Positions 55,168 through 63,875 of a stretch of DNA of 64,000 nt are shown here, piece after piece. The DNA is taken from positions 248,001 to 312,000 of the forward strand of contig NZ_MUNS01000020.1 in assembly GCF_002002705.1 (NCBI RefSeq), written 5' to 3'. The notes beneath the pieces were generated by a model. The model saw nothing but the letters and a program-made list of their open reading frames with translations. It was not told the origin of the DNA and made no database searches. The stretch's first letter is position 1. The number at the start of each line of letters is the position of its first letter. The position numbers and the translations under genes are program-made. This DNA comes from Polaromonas sp. C04. Lineage in GTDB: Bacteria > Pseudomonadota > Gammaproteobacteria > Burkholderiales > Burkholderiaceae_C.

Positions 55168-55515
55168 TCATGGCGCGAGCAGCCGGGTCAGCGCCGTGAT
55201 GTCGGCGGCAGCGGCCATGCGCGCCGTGCTCTCTATCGCGCGGTAGTGCTTGACCAGTTTCTTGCCCACGGGTGTCAGCGCCGAGCCGCCACCACGCGTG
55301 CCGCCCGCCGAGGTGCTGACCGCGGGTGATCTGAGCGAGCGATTCACTTCATCGATCAGCACCCAGGCGCGCCGGTAAGACATGCCGAGCTGCCGCGCCG
55401 CCGCGGAAATCGAGCCGGTCTCGGCGACGGCCTCCAGCAGCGCCACCTTGCCAGGGCCGATGGCAATGCATTCGTCGCGATAGATCCGAAAGCGGAACTG
55501 CACTTTGGATTTCAT
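55168..55515 (-). CDS. ModE-type winged-helix regulator (single DNA-binding domain)
   Basis: A 115-aa protein matching the N-terminal domain of ModE: RIYRDECIAIGPGKVALLEA, VAETGSISAAARQLGMSYRR and AWVLIDEVNRSL, then GGTRGGGSALTPVGKKLVKH. The molybdate-binding MOP/TOBE domains are absent, so it may not sense molybdate directly. ATG 55515 is chosen by homology; the open upstream codons belong to intergenic DNA. Confidence 0.87.
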   Translation of the reverse strand: MKSKVQFRFRIYRDECIAIGPGKVALLEAVAETGSISAAARQLGMSYRRAWVLIDEVNRSLRSPAVSTSAGGTRGGGSALTPVGKKLVKHYRAIESTARMAAAADITALTRLLAP

Positions 55516-55567
55516 GCCGGCGATTGTTGCAGGCTTGCGCGCCGGTGCCAATGGCGGCCGACTAGAT

Positions 55568-55584
55568 GCTATCAAGTTTGTAGC
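55568..55584. repeat. GCTAT...TAGC repeat, copy 3 (imperfect)
   Basis: GCTATCAAGTTTGTAGC between the ModE-type gene and the yegD-like gene. Arms GCTA and TAGC pair, with further A/G-T/C pairing inside. Confidence 0.6.
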
Positions 55585-56846
55585 TAAGTAAATTCCTTGC
55601 GCGACACCCAGCCGCTGGTCGCCAGGCCCGCGGCCACGCTGCCAAACCGGTCGCCGCGCACGATGGACGCGCTGGAGAACGCCGCCTGCAGCGCTGCGCC
55701 CAGCGGGGCCAGCGCCGACGAGCCGCCGGTCAGGTACACCGCGTTCACCTCGCGCACGCCGGAGGCCGTCACGCATTCCTGCGCGCAGTGGACGATCTGC
55801 GCCACCTGCTGCTGCAACACCTGACTCAGGCCCGCCGGCGACAGCAGCGCAGCCAAGCCGCGCTCGATGCAGGCCAGGTCGATTTCAGCCGGCGCGTTCA
55901 GGCTGGAGCAGGCGATTTTGGCCGCTTCCACATGCGACAGAATCCGGTGGCCCTCGTGGTGGTTCAGCACGCGCATGAGCCGGCTGTGCAGCGCGGGGTC
56001 GGCAAACGCACTCTTCAGTTCGCGCGCCGCGTGCAGGCTTTTGCGGCTGTACAGCGGGTGGATCAGGTGCCAGGTCGACAGGTTGAAAAAGACGGAGGAG
56101 GGCACCTCGCGGCCGTTCGGCCCTACGTGGCCCAGGCCGAGCAGCGGCATCACATGGCGCAGGTTCAGCAGGTAGTCGAAATCGGTGCCACCGATGTGCG
56201 TTCCCGTGGTGGCCAGGATGTCCTGCGCGCGGTCGGTGCGGGACAGCCGCTGCGGCCCCACGCGCAGAACAGTGAAGTCGGAGGTGCCCCCGCCAATGTC
56301 CACCACCAGCACGGTCGTGTCCGTGGCCACGCGGCGCTCGAAATCGAAGGCGGCGGCAATCGGCTCGAGCTGGAACCGAATCGCCTCGAATCCCGCGGCC
56401 CGCGCTGCTCGCTCCAGCGTGGTCTGGGCCAGTGCGTCGCGCGTGTCGTCGCCGTCGACAAAGTGCACCGGACGCCCGAGCATGGCGGCGCGCACCGGAT
56501 GGCCCAGGAAGGCTTCGGAGCGGGCCTTGAGTTCCCTGAAGAACAGCACCACGATGTCGAACAGGCTGGTGGCCTGGCCGTTCACCAGCGTCTGTTCGTC
56601 CATCAGGCTGCTGCCGAGCAGGCTTTTGATGGAACGCATGAGTCGCCCCTGCGTGCCCTGCAGGTAGGCCTGCAGCGCGGCGTTGCCGTAGGCCACCGGG
56701 TCGCCGTGACCGTCTTCGCTGGAGAAGAACAGCGCGGTCGGCATCGAGGCGCTGGCACCGTCCAGCGGAATCGGGCACACGCGGCCGCCGGTCTGGACGA
56801 TGGCCGCCGCCGAGTTGGAGGTGCCGAAGTCGATCCCCAGCACCAT
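55584..56846 (-). CDS. yegD: Hsp70-family protein, YegD-like
   Basis: A 420-aa actin-like ATPase, with only the nucleotide-binding part of Hsp70. Phosphate 1 motif MVLGIDFGTSNSAAAIVQTG, phosphate 2 LVVDIGGGTSDFTVLRVGPQ, adenosine motif VYLTGGSSALAPLGAALQAA. The peptide-binding domain of DnaK is absent, as in YegD. Role is uncertain, presumed atypical chaperone. ATG 56846 overlaps the esterase stop (TGATG), so the genes are coupled. Confidence 0.9.
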   Translation of the reverse strand: MVLGIDFGTSNSAAAIVQTGGRVCPIPLDGASASMPTALFFSSEDGHGDPVAYGNAALQAYLQGTQGRLMRSIKSLLGSSLMDEQTLVNGQATSLFDIVVLFFRELKARSEAFLGHPVRAAMLGRPVHFVDGDDTRDALAQTTLERAARAAGFEAIRFQLEPIAAAFDFERRVATDTTVLVVDIGGGTSDFTVLRVGPQRLSRTDRAQDILATTGTHIGGTDFDYLLNLRHVMPLLGLGHVGPNGREVPSSVFFNLSTWHLIHPLYSRKSLHAARELKSAFADPALHSRLMRVLNHHEGHRILSHVEAAKIACSSLNAPAEIDLACIERGLAALLSPAGLSQVLQQQVAQIVHCAQECVTASGVREVNAVYLTGGSSALAPLGAALQAAFSSASIVRGDRFGSVAAGLATSGWVSRKEFT

Positions 56847-57523
56847 CAGGCGGCGGCTCCCAGCACGGAGCGCAAAAACTGGCTGATGTCGGCAATCTCC
56901 TGCGGGTGCACGCTGTGCGGCATCGGGTAGCTGTGCCACTGCACCGCATAGCCCAGGTCCAGCAGGGCCTGGCGTGAGGCCTGCGCGCGCGCGATCGGCA
57001 CGACCGGGTCGGCCAGGCCATGCGCCATGAAGATCGGCGTGTCGGCATTGGCCGCGCTGCGCTCGGCGGCCAGCGTGCCGGCCAGCGGCAGGTAGCCCGA
57101 CAGCGCCATGAGGCCGGCCAGCCGCGCGCCATGGCGCAGCCCGACCTGCAGCGCCATCGCGCAGCCCTGCGAAAAACCCGCCAGCACGATGGCGCCGGGC
57201 GCGATGCCGCGTTCTACCTCGTGCGCAATCAGCGCCTCGATGGCGCGCGCCGAGTGCTGGATGCCCGCCGCGTCTTCGCGCTTGGCCAGGTCGGTGCCCA
57301 GGATGTCGTACCAGGCGGGCATCACATAGCCGCCGTTGAGCGTGACCGGCATGCTCGGTGCATGCGGAAAGACAAAGCGGATCGGCGGGCAGCCGCTCAG
57401 TTCCAGCTCGGGCACGATGGCGGCAAAGTCGTTGCCGTCGGCGCCCAGGCCGTGCAGCCAGATGACGGCAGCGCGGGGGTGCGGGGCGCTCTCAAGTTCA
57501 ATGCGGGGCAGCAAGGTGGTCAT
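56846..57523 (-). CDS. Carboxylesterase/phospholipase-type alpha/beta hydrolase
   Basis: A 225-aa serine esterase. AAVIWLHGLGADGNDFAAIV holds the oxyanion region, VLAGFSQGCAMALQVGLRHG the nucleophile (G-F-S-Q-G), ADPVVPIARAQ the acid, and SYPMPHSVHPQEI the His. Similar to Pseudomonas EstB and lysophospholipase-like enzymes. An earlier Met at 57580 overlaps the ftsY stop (ATGA) and is possible; family proteins usually begin near TTLLPRIELES, supporting 57523. Confidence 0.9.
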   Translation of the reverse strand: MTTLLPRIELESAPHPRAAVIWLHGLGADGNDFAAIVPELELSGCPPIRFVFPHAPSMPVTLNGGYVMPAWYDILGTDLAKREDAAGIQHSARAIEALIAHEVERGIAPGAIVLAGFSQGCAMALQVGLRHGARLAGLMALSGYLPLAGTLAAERSAANADTPIFMAHGLADPVVPIARAQASRQALLDLGYAVQWHSYPMPHSVHPQEIADISQFLRSVLGAAA

Positions 57524-57576
57524 GGGTGTGTCGTGATCAAAGGGTTTGGTGGATAAGCGTGGTGGTTCATTGCCGG

Positions 57577-58662
57577 TCATGCCAGCAGCGCCTGCGCAAA
57601 CTCGCGCGCGTTGAAGGTCTCCAGATCGTCGAGCTGTTCGCCGACGCCGATGAAATACACCGGCACGGGCCGCTCCTGCGCGATCGCGGCCAGCACGCCG
57701 CCCTTGGCGGTGCCGTCCAGCTTGGTGACGATCAGGCCGGTCAGCTGCAGCGCGTCGTCGAAGGCTTTCACCTGGGTCAGCGCGTTCTGGCCGGTGTTGC
57801 CGTCAATCACCAGCAGCACTTCGTGCGGCGCGGTCGGGTCGGCCTTTTGCACCACGCGCTTGATCTTGCGCAGCTCCTGCATCAGATGCAGCTGGGTCGG
57901 CAGGCGGCCTGCCGTGTCCACCAGCACCACGTCGCGCCCGCGCGCCTTGCCCGCGCTCACCGCGTCGAAGCTCACCGCGGCCGGGTCGCCGCCGTCCTGG
58001 CTGATGATCTCCACCGTATTGCGGTCGGCCCACACGCCGAGCTGCTCGCGCGCGGCGGCGCGAAAGGTGTCGGCCGCGGCCAGCAGCACGGAGGCCCCGG
58101 CGCTGGACAGATGCTTGGTCAGTTTGCCGATGGAGGTGGTCTTGCCCGCGCCATTGACGCCGGCGACCATGATCACGGTGGGCTTGTGCTCGCCGATGAC
58201 CAGCGGTTTTTCCAGCGGCTTGAGTAACTGGGTCAGCGCCTCGATCAGGATGTTCTTGACGGCCACGGGGTGCGTCACGCCGCCCTCCTTGACGCGGCGC
58301 TTGACCTCGCCGAGCAGGTACTGCGTGGCCTGCACGCCGGTGTCGGCCATCAGCAGCGCGGCCTCCAGGTCTTCATAGAGCGCCTCGTCGATCTGCGCGC
58401 CGGTGAACACCGTGGAGATGCTGGAGCCGGTCTTGCGCAGGCCGGCCTTGAGTTTGTCGAGCCATTTGGCGCGCTCGGGCGGCACTGCTTCGGGCACCGG
58501 GATGCCGATCGGCGTGACCAGCGCGCTGCCGATCAGCGAGCCCGGCGCGGCGCGGCCCGGCACCGCGGGGCTGGGCGCAGCAGCAGGGCTCGTCGGCGCC
58601 GGTGCGGGCAGCGGCGCAGCCACGGGAGGGGCAGGAGGTTTTTTCTTGAAAAAGCTGAACAT
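57577..58662 (-). CDS. ftsY: Signal recognition particle receptor FtsY
   Basis: A 361-aa SRP-family GTPase docking ribosome-SRP complexes at the inner membrane. Starts MFSFFKKKPPAPPVA with a short Pro/Ala-rich acidic-poor A domain, then the NG domain: G1 VNGAGKTTSIGKL, DTFRAAAREQLGVWADRNTV, G3 DTAGRLPTQ, G4 TKLDGTAKGG and the ending VGEQLDDLETFNAREFAQAL. Divergent from the M16 protease gene with 28 nt between start codons, a conserved arrangement in Burkholderiales. Confidence 0.96.
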   Translation of the reverse strand: MFSFFKKKPPAPPVAAPLPAPAPTSPAAAPSPAVPGRAAPGSLIGSALVTPIGIPVPEAVPPERAKWLDKLKAGLRKTGSSISTVFTGAQIDEALYEDLEAALLMADTGVQATQYLLGEVKRRVKEGGVTHPVAVKNILIEALTQLLKPLEKPLVIGEHKPTVIMVAGVNGAGKTTSIGKLTKHLSSAGASVLLAAADTFRAAAREQLGVWADRNTVEIISQDGGDPAAVSFDAVSAGKARGRDVVLVDTAGRLPTQLHLMQELRKIKRVVQKADPTAPHEVLLVIDGNTGQNALTQVKAFDDALQLTGLIVTKLDGTAKGGVLAAIAQERPVPVYFIGVGEQLDDLETFNAREFAQALLA

Positions 58663-58690
58663 TGCGGGGTTCTTAGAATCACAGCATTCT

Positions 58691-60124
58691 ATGAAACGCC
58701 TCCTGCCCCTACTTTGCCTGCTGGCTGGCTTTGCCGCCGGCGCCCAAACGGGGCCTTCGCCGGCGCCGCTCTCCGCACTTCTGCAGCAACCGGCGGCGCC
58801 CGCCACGGTGCAACAGTTCACGCTGGCCAACGGCCTCACGCTGATCGTCAAGCCCGACCGGCGCGCGCCCACGGCGGTACAGATGCTGTACGTGCGCGTG
58901 GGCTCCATGGACGAGGTCGACGGCACCTCGGGCGTGGCCCATGCGCTGGAGCACATGATGTTCAAGGGCACGCCCAGCGTGAAGCCCGGCGAGTTCTCGC
59001 GCCGTGTGGCCGCGCTGGGTGGGCAGGAAAACGCCTTCACCACCACGGACTACACCGGTTTTTACCAGCAGATCCCTGCCAGCCGGCTGGAAGAGGTGAT
59101 GAAGCTGGCGGCCGACCGTTTCGCGCACAACCAGTGGCCCGACGAAGAATTCAAAAAAGAGATCGAGGTGGTGAAGGAAGAACGCCGCATGCGCACCGAA
59201 GATTCGCCGCGCGCGCGCCTGTATGAAGCGCTGAATGCCGCAGTTTTCGAGGCGGCGCCGTACCACCGTCCGGTGGTCGGCTGGATGAGCGACCTCGATG
59301 CCATGACGCCGGACGACGTGCGCCATTTCTACCACCGCTGGTATGTCCCGGCCAATGCGGCCGTGGTGGTGGCGGGCGATGTGGATGTGGCGCAGGTCAG
59401 GCGGCTGGCCGAAAAATACTACGGCGGCATTGCGGCCCGGCCCGTGCCGGTGCGCAAGCCGCGCCTGGAGCCCGAGCAGGTCGGGCTGCGCCGCATCGAC
59501 TTCAAGGCGCCGGCCGAGCAGGCCTATGTGGCGCTGGCGTTCAAGGTGCCGGCCCTGCAATCGCTGGATGGCAGCAGCGACGCGTTTGCGTTGAGCGTGC
59601 TGGCGGCGGTGCTGGACGGCTACAGCGGCGCGCGGCTGGAGCGCGCGCTGACGCAGGGGCCGGATCGGGTGGCCGACAGCGCGGGCGCCTCGAACGGCTT
59701 TGCGGGGCGGGGCCCGCAGCTCTTCATGCTCGACGGCGTGCCGGCACAGGGCAAGAGCGCGGAGCAGGTCGAGGCGGCCCTGCGCGAACAGGTCGCCAAG
59801 GTGGCGCGCGAGGGGGTCAGCGAGGCGGAACTGAACCGCGTCAAGACCCAATGGGTGGCCAGCCAGGTGTACAAGCGCGATTCGGTGATGAGCCAGGCCC
59901 GGGAGCTGGGCAGCAACTGGGTGCAGGGCCTGCCGCTGGATGCCGACGAGCGCATCATCGCGCGGCTGCGCGCTGTCACGGCCGAGCAGGTGAAGGCGGT
60001 GGCCGGCAAATACTTTGGCGATGACCAGCTCACGGTGGCGGTGCTGCGGCCGCAGCCGCTGGACAAGAACCGCAAGCCGCGCACGCCCCTGCCGGGGATG
60101 CGCGACGATCGGGCGCCATCATGA
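58691..60124 (+). CDS. M16-family zinc protease (catalytic subunit)
   Basis: A 477-aa exported peptidase. Signal peptide KRLLPLLCLLAGFAAGAQ. The inverted zinc motif H-x-x-E-H is H84-A-L-E87-H88 in GVAHALEHMMFKGTPSV, with the distal Glu in EIEVVKEERRMRTEDSPR. C-terminal M16 domain from about 250. ATG 58691 starts at the signal peptide; the open codons upstream overlap ftsY. It overlaps the second M16 gene by 4 nt and the two probably form a heterodimer in the periplasm. Confidence 0.93.
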   Translation: MKRLLPLLCLLAGFAAGAQTGPSPAPLSALLQQPAAPATVQQFTLANGLTLIVKPDRRAPTAVQMLYVRVGSMDEVDGTSGVAHALEHMMFKGTPSVKPGEFSRRVAALGGQENAFTTTDYTGFYQQIPASRLEEVMKLAADRFAHNQWPDEEFKKEIEVVKEERRMRTEDSPRARLYEALNAAVFEAAPYHRPVVGWMSDLDAMTPDDVRHFYHRWYVPANAAVVVAGDVDVAQVRRLAEKYYGGIAARPVPVRKPRLEPEQVGLRRIDFKAPAEQAYVALAFKVPALQSLDGSSDAFALSVLAAVLDGYSGARLERALTQGPDRVADSAGASNGFAGRGPQLFMLDGVPAQGKSAEQVEAALREQVAKVAREGVSEAELNRVKTQWVASQVYKRDSVMSQARELGSNWVQGLPLDADERIIARLRAVTAEQVKAVAGKYFGDDQLTVAVLRPQPLDKNRKPRTPLPGMRDDRAPS

Positions 60125-61467
60125 TTGCTCTTAAAAAAATAGCTACCGGCGCACTGCTGGCGGGGGCTACGGCCCTGTTTTTCTCAAATTCCGCGCTGGC
60201 GGGCATTCCCATCGAGCACTGGACGCAACCCAGCGGGGCGCAGGTCTACCTGGCGCAAAGCCCGGGCATTCCGATGCTCGATGTGCAGATCGATTTCGAC
60301 GCGGGTGGCCGGCGCGACCCGTTGGACAAGGCCGGGCTGGCCAGCGTGACGGCCGACATGACTTCCGCCGGCGTGCTGGCCCGCGGCACTGATCCCGCAT
60401 TGGACGAGAACGCGCTGAGCGACGCCTGGGCCGACCTGGGGGCGGGGTTTGACGGCAGCGCCGGCAATGACCGCATGAGTTTTTCGCTGCGCTCGCTGAC
60501 CTATCCCGATCTGCTGGGCCGCGCGGTGCAGCTTGCGGCGCGCCAGCTCGGCGAGCCGGCCTTCCCGGACGACGTGTGGCAGCGCAACCGCCAGCGCCTC
60601 GACGCCTCGCTCAAGGAGGCGCTGACCCGGCCCGGCACCGTTGCAGGCCGCGCCTTTGCGGCCGCCGTGTACGGCATTCACCCCTACGGCTACGAGACGA
60701 CGCAGGCGTCGCTGGCGCGTATCAGCGTGGCCGACATGAAGACGCTGTACGCCAGCCTGATCGTGCCCTGCCGCGCCAAGGTGAGCCTGGTCGGCGCCGT
60801 CACGCGGGCGCAGGCCGATGCGCTGGTAACGACCCTGCTCTCGCGCCTGCCGGCCACGACCTCGTGCGCGCCGCTGCCCACGATTCCCGAAGTGCAGCCA
60901 CTGGCCAAGGCGCAAGACATCCGCATCCCGTTTGATGCGGCCCAGGCCCAGGTGCTGATCGGCCAGCCGGGCTTCAAGCGCGACGACCCGGATTATTTCG
61001 CGCTCACGGTAGGCAACTACATCCTGGGCGGCGGCGGTTTCGTGTCGCGCCTGTCCAGCGAGGTGCGGCAAAAGCGGGCCTTGAGCTACAGCGTGTACAG
61101 CTACTTTGCGCCGGGCCTGCACGCGGGGGCTTTCATGGTGGGGCTGCAAACCCGGCCGGATCAGGCCGGCGAGGCCGTGCAGGTGGCGCGCAGCGTGGTG
61201 GCGAAGTTCGTCGCCGATGGTCCGACCGAGGCCGAGCTCAAGGCCGCCAAAGACAACCTGATCGGCGGCTTTGCGCTGCGCATCGACAGCAACCGCAAGC
61301 TGCTGGGCAACATCGCGAACATCGCCTGGAACAAGCTGCCGCTGGACTACCTGGACACCTGGACCCAGCAGGTGCAAAAGGTGACGGTGGCCGACATCAA
61401 GGCGGCCTTTGCGCGCAAGCTGCAGCCCGAGCGGATGGTGACCGTGGTGGTGGGGGAGACGAAGTGA
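60121..61467 (+). CDS. M16-family protease homologue (non-catalytic partner)
   Basis: A 448-aa exported protein, signal peptide KKIATGALLAGATALFFSNS-ALA. M16 fold features: GIPMLDVQIDFDAGGRRDPL, GLASVTADMTSAGV where the HxxEH should be, YFALTVGNYILGGGGFVSRL and RQKRALSYSVYSYF. The zinc ligands are missing, as usual in the second subunit of such pairs. Its start codon overlaps the previous stop (ATGA). The signal-peptide coding DNA contains a GCTAT-like repeat (60127-60143). Confidence 0.93.
   Translation: MIALKKIATGALLAGATALFFSNSALAGIPIEHWTQPSGAQVYLAQSPGIPMLDVQIDFDAGGRRDPLDKAGLASVTADMTSAGVLARGTDPALDENALSDAWADLGAGFDGSAGNDRMSFSLRSLTYPDLLGRAVQLAARQLGEPAFPDDVWQRNRQRLDASLKEALTRPGTVAGRAFAAAVYGIHPYGYETTQASLARISVADMKTLYASLIVPCRAKVSLVGAVTRAQADALVTTLLSRLPATTSCAPLPTIPEVQPLAKAQDIRIPFDAAQAQVLIGQPGFKRDDPDYFALTVGNYILGGGGFVSRLSSEVRQKRALSYSVYSYFAPGLHAGAFMVGLQTRPDQAGEAVQVARSVVAKFVADGPTEAELKAAKDNLIGGFALRIDSNRKLLGNIANIAWNKLPLDYLDTWTQQVQKVTVADIKAAFARKLQPERMVTVVVGETK
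60127..60143. repeat. GCTAT-like repeat embedded in a signal-peptide coding region
   Basis: GCTCTTAAAAAAATAGC, codons 3-8 of the second M16 gene (ALKKIA). The arm ATAGC is intact and GCT is kept at the other end, resembling the intergenic copies at 35953 and 43536. Confidence 0.45.
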
Positions 61468-61502
61468 AAAATGACCCCCACGCTCCACCGCTGCGCGGGT
61501 CG

Positions 61503-61526
61503 CTGCCCCCGGAGGGGGCCGCTTTT
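61503..61526 (+). terminator. G/C hairpin with short T-run between M16 and rsmD genes
   Basis: CCCCC (61506-61510) and GGGGG (61514-61518) around GGA, extended by flanking G/C pairs, followed by TTTT (61523-61526). It lies in the 79-nt gap after the second M16 gene and may act as a partial terminator or RNA stabiliser. Confidence 0.5.
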
Positions 61527-61546
61527 CATCTTGGGGCGGCCCTGCG

Positions 61547-62122
61547 ATGAAAAAGGCCCCTGCCGGCGAAGTGCGCCTGATCGGCGGCCAGTGGAAACGC
61601 ACCCGGTTGCCGGTGGCCGACAAGCCCGGCCTGCGCCCCACGCCCGATCGCGTGCGCGAGACGCTGTTCAACTGGCTCGGGCAGGACCTGAGCGGCTGGC
61701 GCTGCATCGATGTCTTTGCCGGCACCGGGGCCCTGGGCTTCGAGGCCGCATCGCGCGGCGCGGCGCAGGTGCGCCTGCTGGAGCAGGACGGCGCGCTGGT
61801 GGCGCAACTCAAGGCCATCCAGATCAAACTGCAGGCCAGCGCCACGCAGATCGAGCGCGGCGACGGCATCACGGCGCTCAGGCAACTGGCTCCCGCCAGC
61901 ATGGATGTGGTGTTTCTCGATCCGCCTTTTGACGCGGGCCTGTTCGAGGCCGCCCTGCAGGCCGCGGGCCGCGCCGTGGCGAGCGGCGGCTACGTCTACC
62001 TCGAAGCCCCCTCGGCCTGGAGCGACGGGTTGCTGGCGGGTTTTGGCCTGGCCGTGCATCGCCACCTGAAGGCCGGCGCGGTTCATGCACACCTGCTCAA
62101 GCCCCTGGCCGGCGCGGTTTAA
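61547..62122 (+). CDS. rsmD: 16S rRNA (guanine(966)-N(2))-methyltransferase
   Basis: A 191-aa RNA methyltransferase modifying G966 of 16S rRNA. EVRLIGGQWKRTRLPVADKP, LRPTPDRVRETLFNWLG, the SAM motif CIDVFAGTGALGFEAASRGA, and the catalytic DPPF in VVFLDPPFDAGLFEAALQAA. Length is normal. Syntenic with coaD downstream as in many proteobacteria. Confidence 0.95.
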   Translation: MKKAPAGEVRLIGGQWKRTRLPVADKPGLRPTPDRVRETLFNWLGQDLSGWRCIDVFAGTGALGFEAASRGAAQVRLLEQDGALVAQLKAIQIKLQASATQIERGDGITALRQLAPASMDVVFLDPPFDAGLFEAALQAAGRAVASGGYVYLEAPSAWSDGLLAGFGLAVHRHLKAGAVHAHLLKPLAGAV

Positions 62123-62183
62123 GGCGCGCCGCGCGGCTCGCGCCGTCGCCGGCACTGCATAATCGGGCGAGGAGAAGCACACC

Positions 62184-62684
62184 ATGGCCCTGAACGTGAC
62201 TGCCGTTTATCCCGGCACCTTTGATCCCATGACGCTGGGCCACGAAGATGTGGTGCGCCGGGCCACCCAGCTGTTCGATCGCGTGATCGTGGCCGTGGCG
62301 GCGGGGCATCACAAGAAGGCCCTGTTCAGCCTGGACGAGCGCATCGAGATGGTGCGCGAGGCCGTCAAGATTTACCCGCAGGTGAGCGTGGAGAGCTTTT
62401 CCGGCCTGCTGCGCGATTTCGTGGTGGCGCGGGGCGCCAAGGCCATGGTGCGCGGCCTGCGCGCCGTGACCGATTTCGACTACGAATTCCAGCTCGCCGG
62501 CATGAACCGCAGCCTGATGCCCGATGTGGAAACGGTGTTTCTCACGCCCAGCGACAAGTATCAGTTTATTTCCAGCACCTTCGTGCGCGAGATTGCCTCG
62601 CTCGGTGGCGAGGTGAACAAATTTGTCTCGTCCATGGTGCTGGAGCGCCTGATGAACAAGGTGCGCAGCGCTCCCGGCGAGTGA
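62184..62684 (+). CDS. coaD: Phosphopantetheine adenylyltransferase
   Basis: A 166-aa hexameric nucleotidyltransferase making dephospho-CoA from phosphopantetheine and ATP. The nucleotide motif [10 protein letters not shown] is at residues 11-20 (T/H-x-x-H type), with [40 protein letters not shown] and [24 protein letters not shown] lies upstream of the ATG. Confidence 0.96.
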   Translation: MALNVTAVYPGTFDPMTLGHEDVVRRATQLFDRVIVAVAAGHHKKALFSLDERIEMVREAVKIYPQVSVESFSGLLRDFVVARGAKAMVRGLRAVTDFDYEFQLAGMNRSLMPDVETVFLTPSDKYQFISSTFVREIASLGGEVNKFVSSMVLERLMNKVRSAPGE

Positions 62685-62762
62685 TTGAGCACATCGACCC
62701 GCGGCGTTGCGTGCAGACGGTCGTATGCGCCTGGTCCTACACTTGAAACTGGAGAACGATGA

Positions 62763-63206
62763 ATGAAAATTTTGCTGCCCGTGGATGGATCCGAAGTCTC
62801 GCTCAAGGCGGTGCGTTTTGCGATCGAGCTGATTAGACAAGGCCTTCAGGCCGACGTGGTGCTGGCCAACGTGCAGGACCCCATGTCGCTGTACGAGATG
62901 GTGATGGCGCCCGATCCGCAGGTGCTCGAGAGCGTGAGCGAAGGCGCCGGCGTGTATTTGCTGGAAGGTGCCCAGGCGCTGCTCAAGCAGGCGGGCGTGG
63001 TCTATGAATGCGAGGTCGCCTCGGGGGATCCCGGACATACCATCATCGATATCGTCGAGCGGTTCGGCTGCAACATGGTACTGATGGGCTCCCATGGCAA
63101 GGGCAGCTTGCGCAGCGCGCTGCTGGGCTCGGTGTCGCAGGCCGTGCTGCATGCCGCCAAGGTGCCGGTGATGATCGTCAAACGCGACGAGGATGCCACC
63201 GCTTGA
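62763..63206 (+). CDS. Universal stress protein (UspA family)
   Basis: A 147-aa protein. MKILLPVDGSEVSLKAVRFA is the N-terminal strand and helix; the ATP-binding pattern G-x2-G-x9-G-S/T is seen in MGSHGKGSLRSALLGSVSQA, ending VPVMIVKRDED. An ATP-binding UspA-type protein is expected, acting in the cytosol under stress. GGAG lies about 8 nt before the ATG. Its TGA overlaps the TTG start of the phosphatase gene. Confidence 0.92.
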   Translation: MKILLPVDGSEVSLKAVRFAIELIRQGLQADVVLANVQDPMSLYEMVMAPDPQVLESVSEGAGVYLLEGAQALLKQAGVVYECEVASGDPGHTIIDIVERFGCNMVLMGSHGKGSLRSALLGSVSQAVLHAAKVPVMIVKRDEDATA

Positions 63207-63868
63207 CGACCGAACTGATTCTGATCCGTCATGGCGAGACCGACTGGAATCGCGAGCTGCGGTTTCAGGGGCAGCTGGATGCGCCGCTGAACGCCGTGGG
63301 GCACGAGCAGGCGCGCCGGCTGGCGCTGCGCCTGGCGAGTGAGTCCGTGCATCACCTGATCTGCAGCGACCTGCAGCGCGCCCGGCAAACCGCGTTGCCG
63401 ACCGAGCTGCAGCTGGACTTGCACAGCCTAGCGAACAGCGGCCTGCGCGAGCAGAGTTTCGGCATGGTGGAGGGGATGCGGGTGGACGACATCCGCGCGC
63501 AGCACCCCGATGTCTGGGCACAGTGGGTGCAATTTCAGGCGGACTACGCGATTCCGGGCGGCGAGAGCACGCGCCAGTTTCATGCGCGCGTGATGAACGC
63601 CATACGCCAGCTGGTGGCCGCGCACGGCCAGCAGACCCTGGTGGTGGTGACGCATGGCGGTGTGCTGGACATGATTTACCGCACGGCGCGCGCCTTGCCG
63701 CTCGCCGGACCGCGCCAGAGCGAAATCCCCAACGGCGGGCTGAACCGCGTGCGCATGGAAGGCGACGCGATCGACGTCATCAGCTGGGCCGACACGCAGC
63801 ACCTGGCCGATATGCCGGCGCAGCCCGTGTACGACCAGGCCAAACTGGCCCAGGCCGGATCAACCTGA
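63203..63868 (+). CDS. Histidine phosphatase family protein
   Basis: A 221-aa phosphoglycerate mutase-like phosphatase. The catalytic motif LILIRHGETDWNRELRFQGQ begins at residue 5 (RHG), HHLICSDLQRARQTALPTEL and LREQSFGMVEGMR follow, and the second His is in VVVTHGGVLDMIYRTARALP. No ATG fits the N-terminus; the TTG at 63203, overlapping the uspA-type stop, places RHG where the family has it. Probably phosphatase (CobC/GpmB-like), substrate unknown. Confidence 0.9.
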   Translation: MTTELILIRHGETDWNRELRFQGQLDAPLNAVGHEQARRLALRLASESVHHLICSDLQRARQTALPTELQLDLHSLANSGLREQSFGMVEGMRVDDIRAQHPDVWAQWVQFQADYAIPGGESTRQFHARVMNAIRQLVAAHGQQTLVVVTHGGVLDMIYRTARALPLAGPRQSEIPNGGLNRVRMEGDAIDVISWADTQHLADMPAQPVYDQAKLAQAGST

Positions 63869-63875
63869 CCTTCTC

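Noticed and set aside
58403-58690. N-terminal extension of the first M16 protease overlapping ftsY
   Set aside because: The signal peptide starts at 58691; the upstream codons are antisense to the ftsY start and show no protease likeness.
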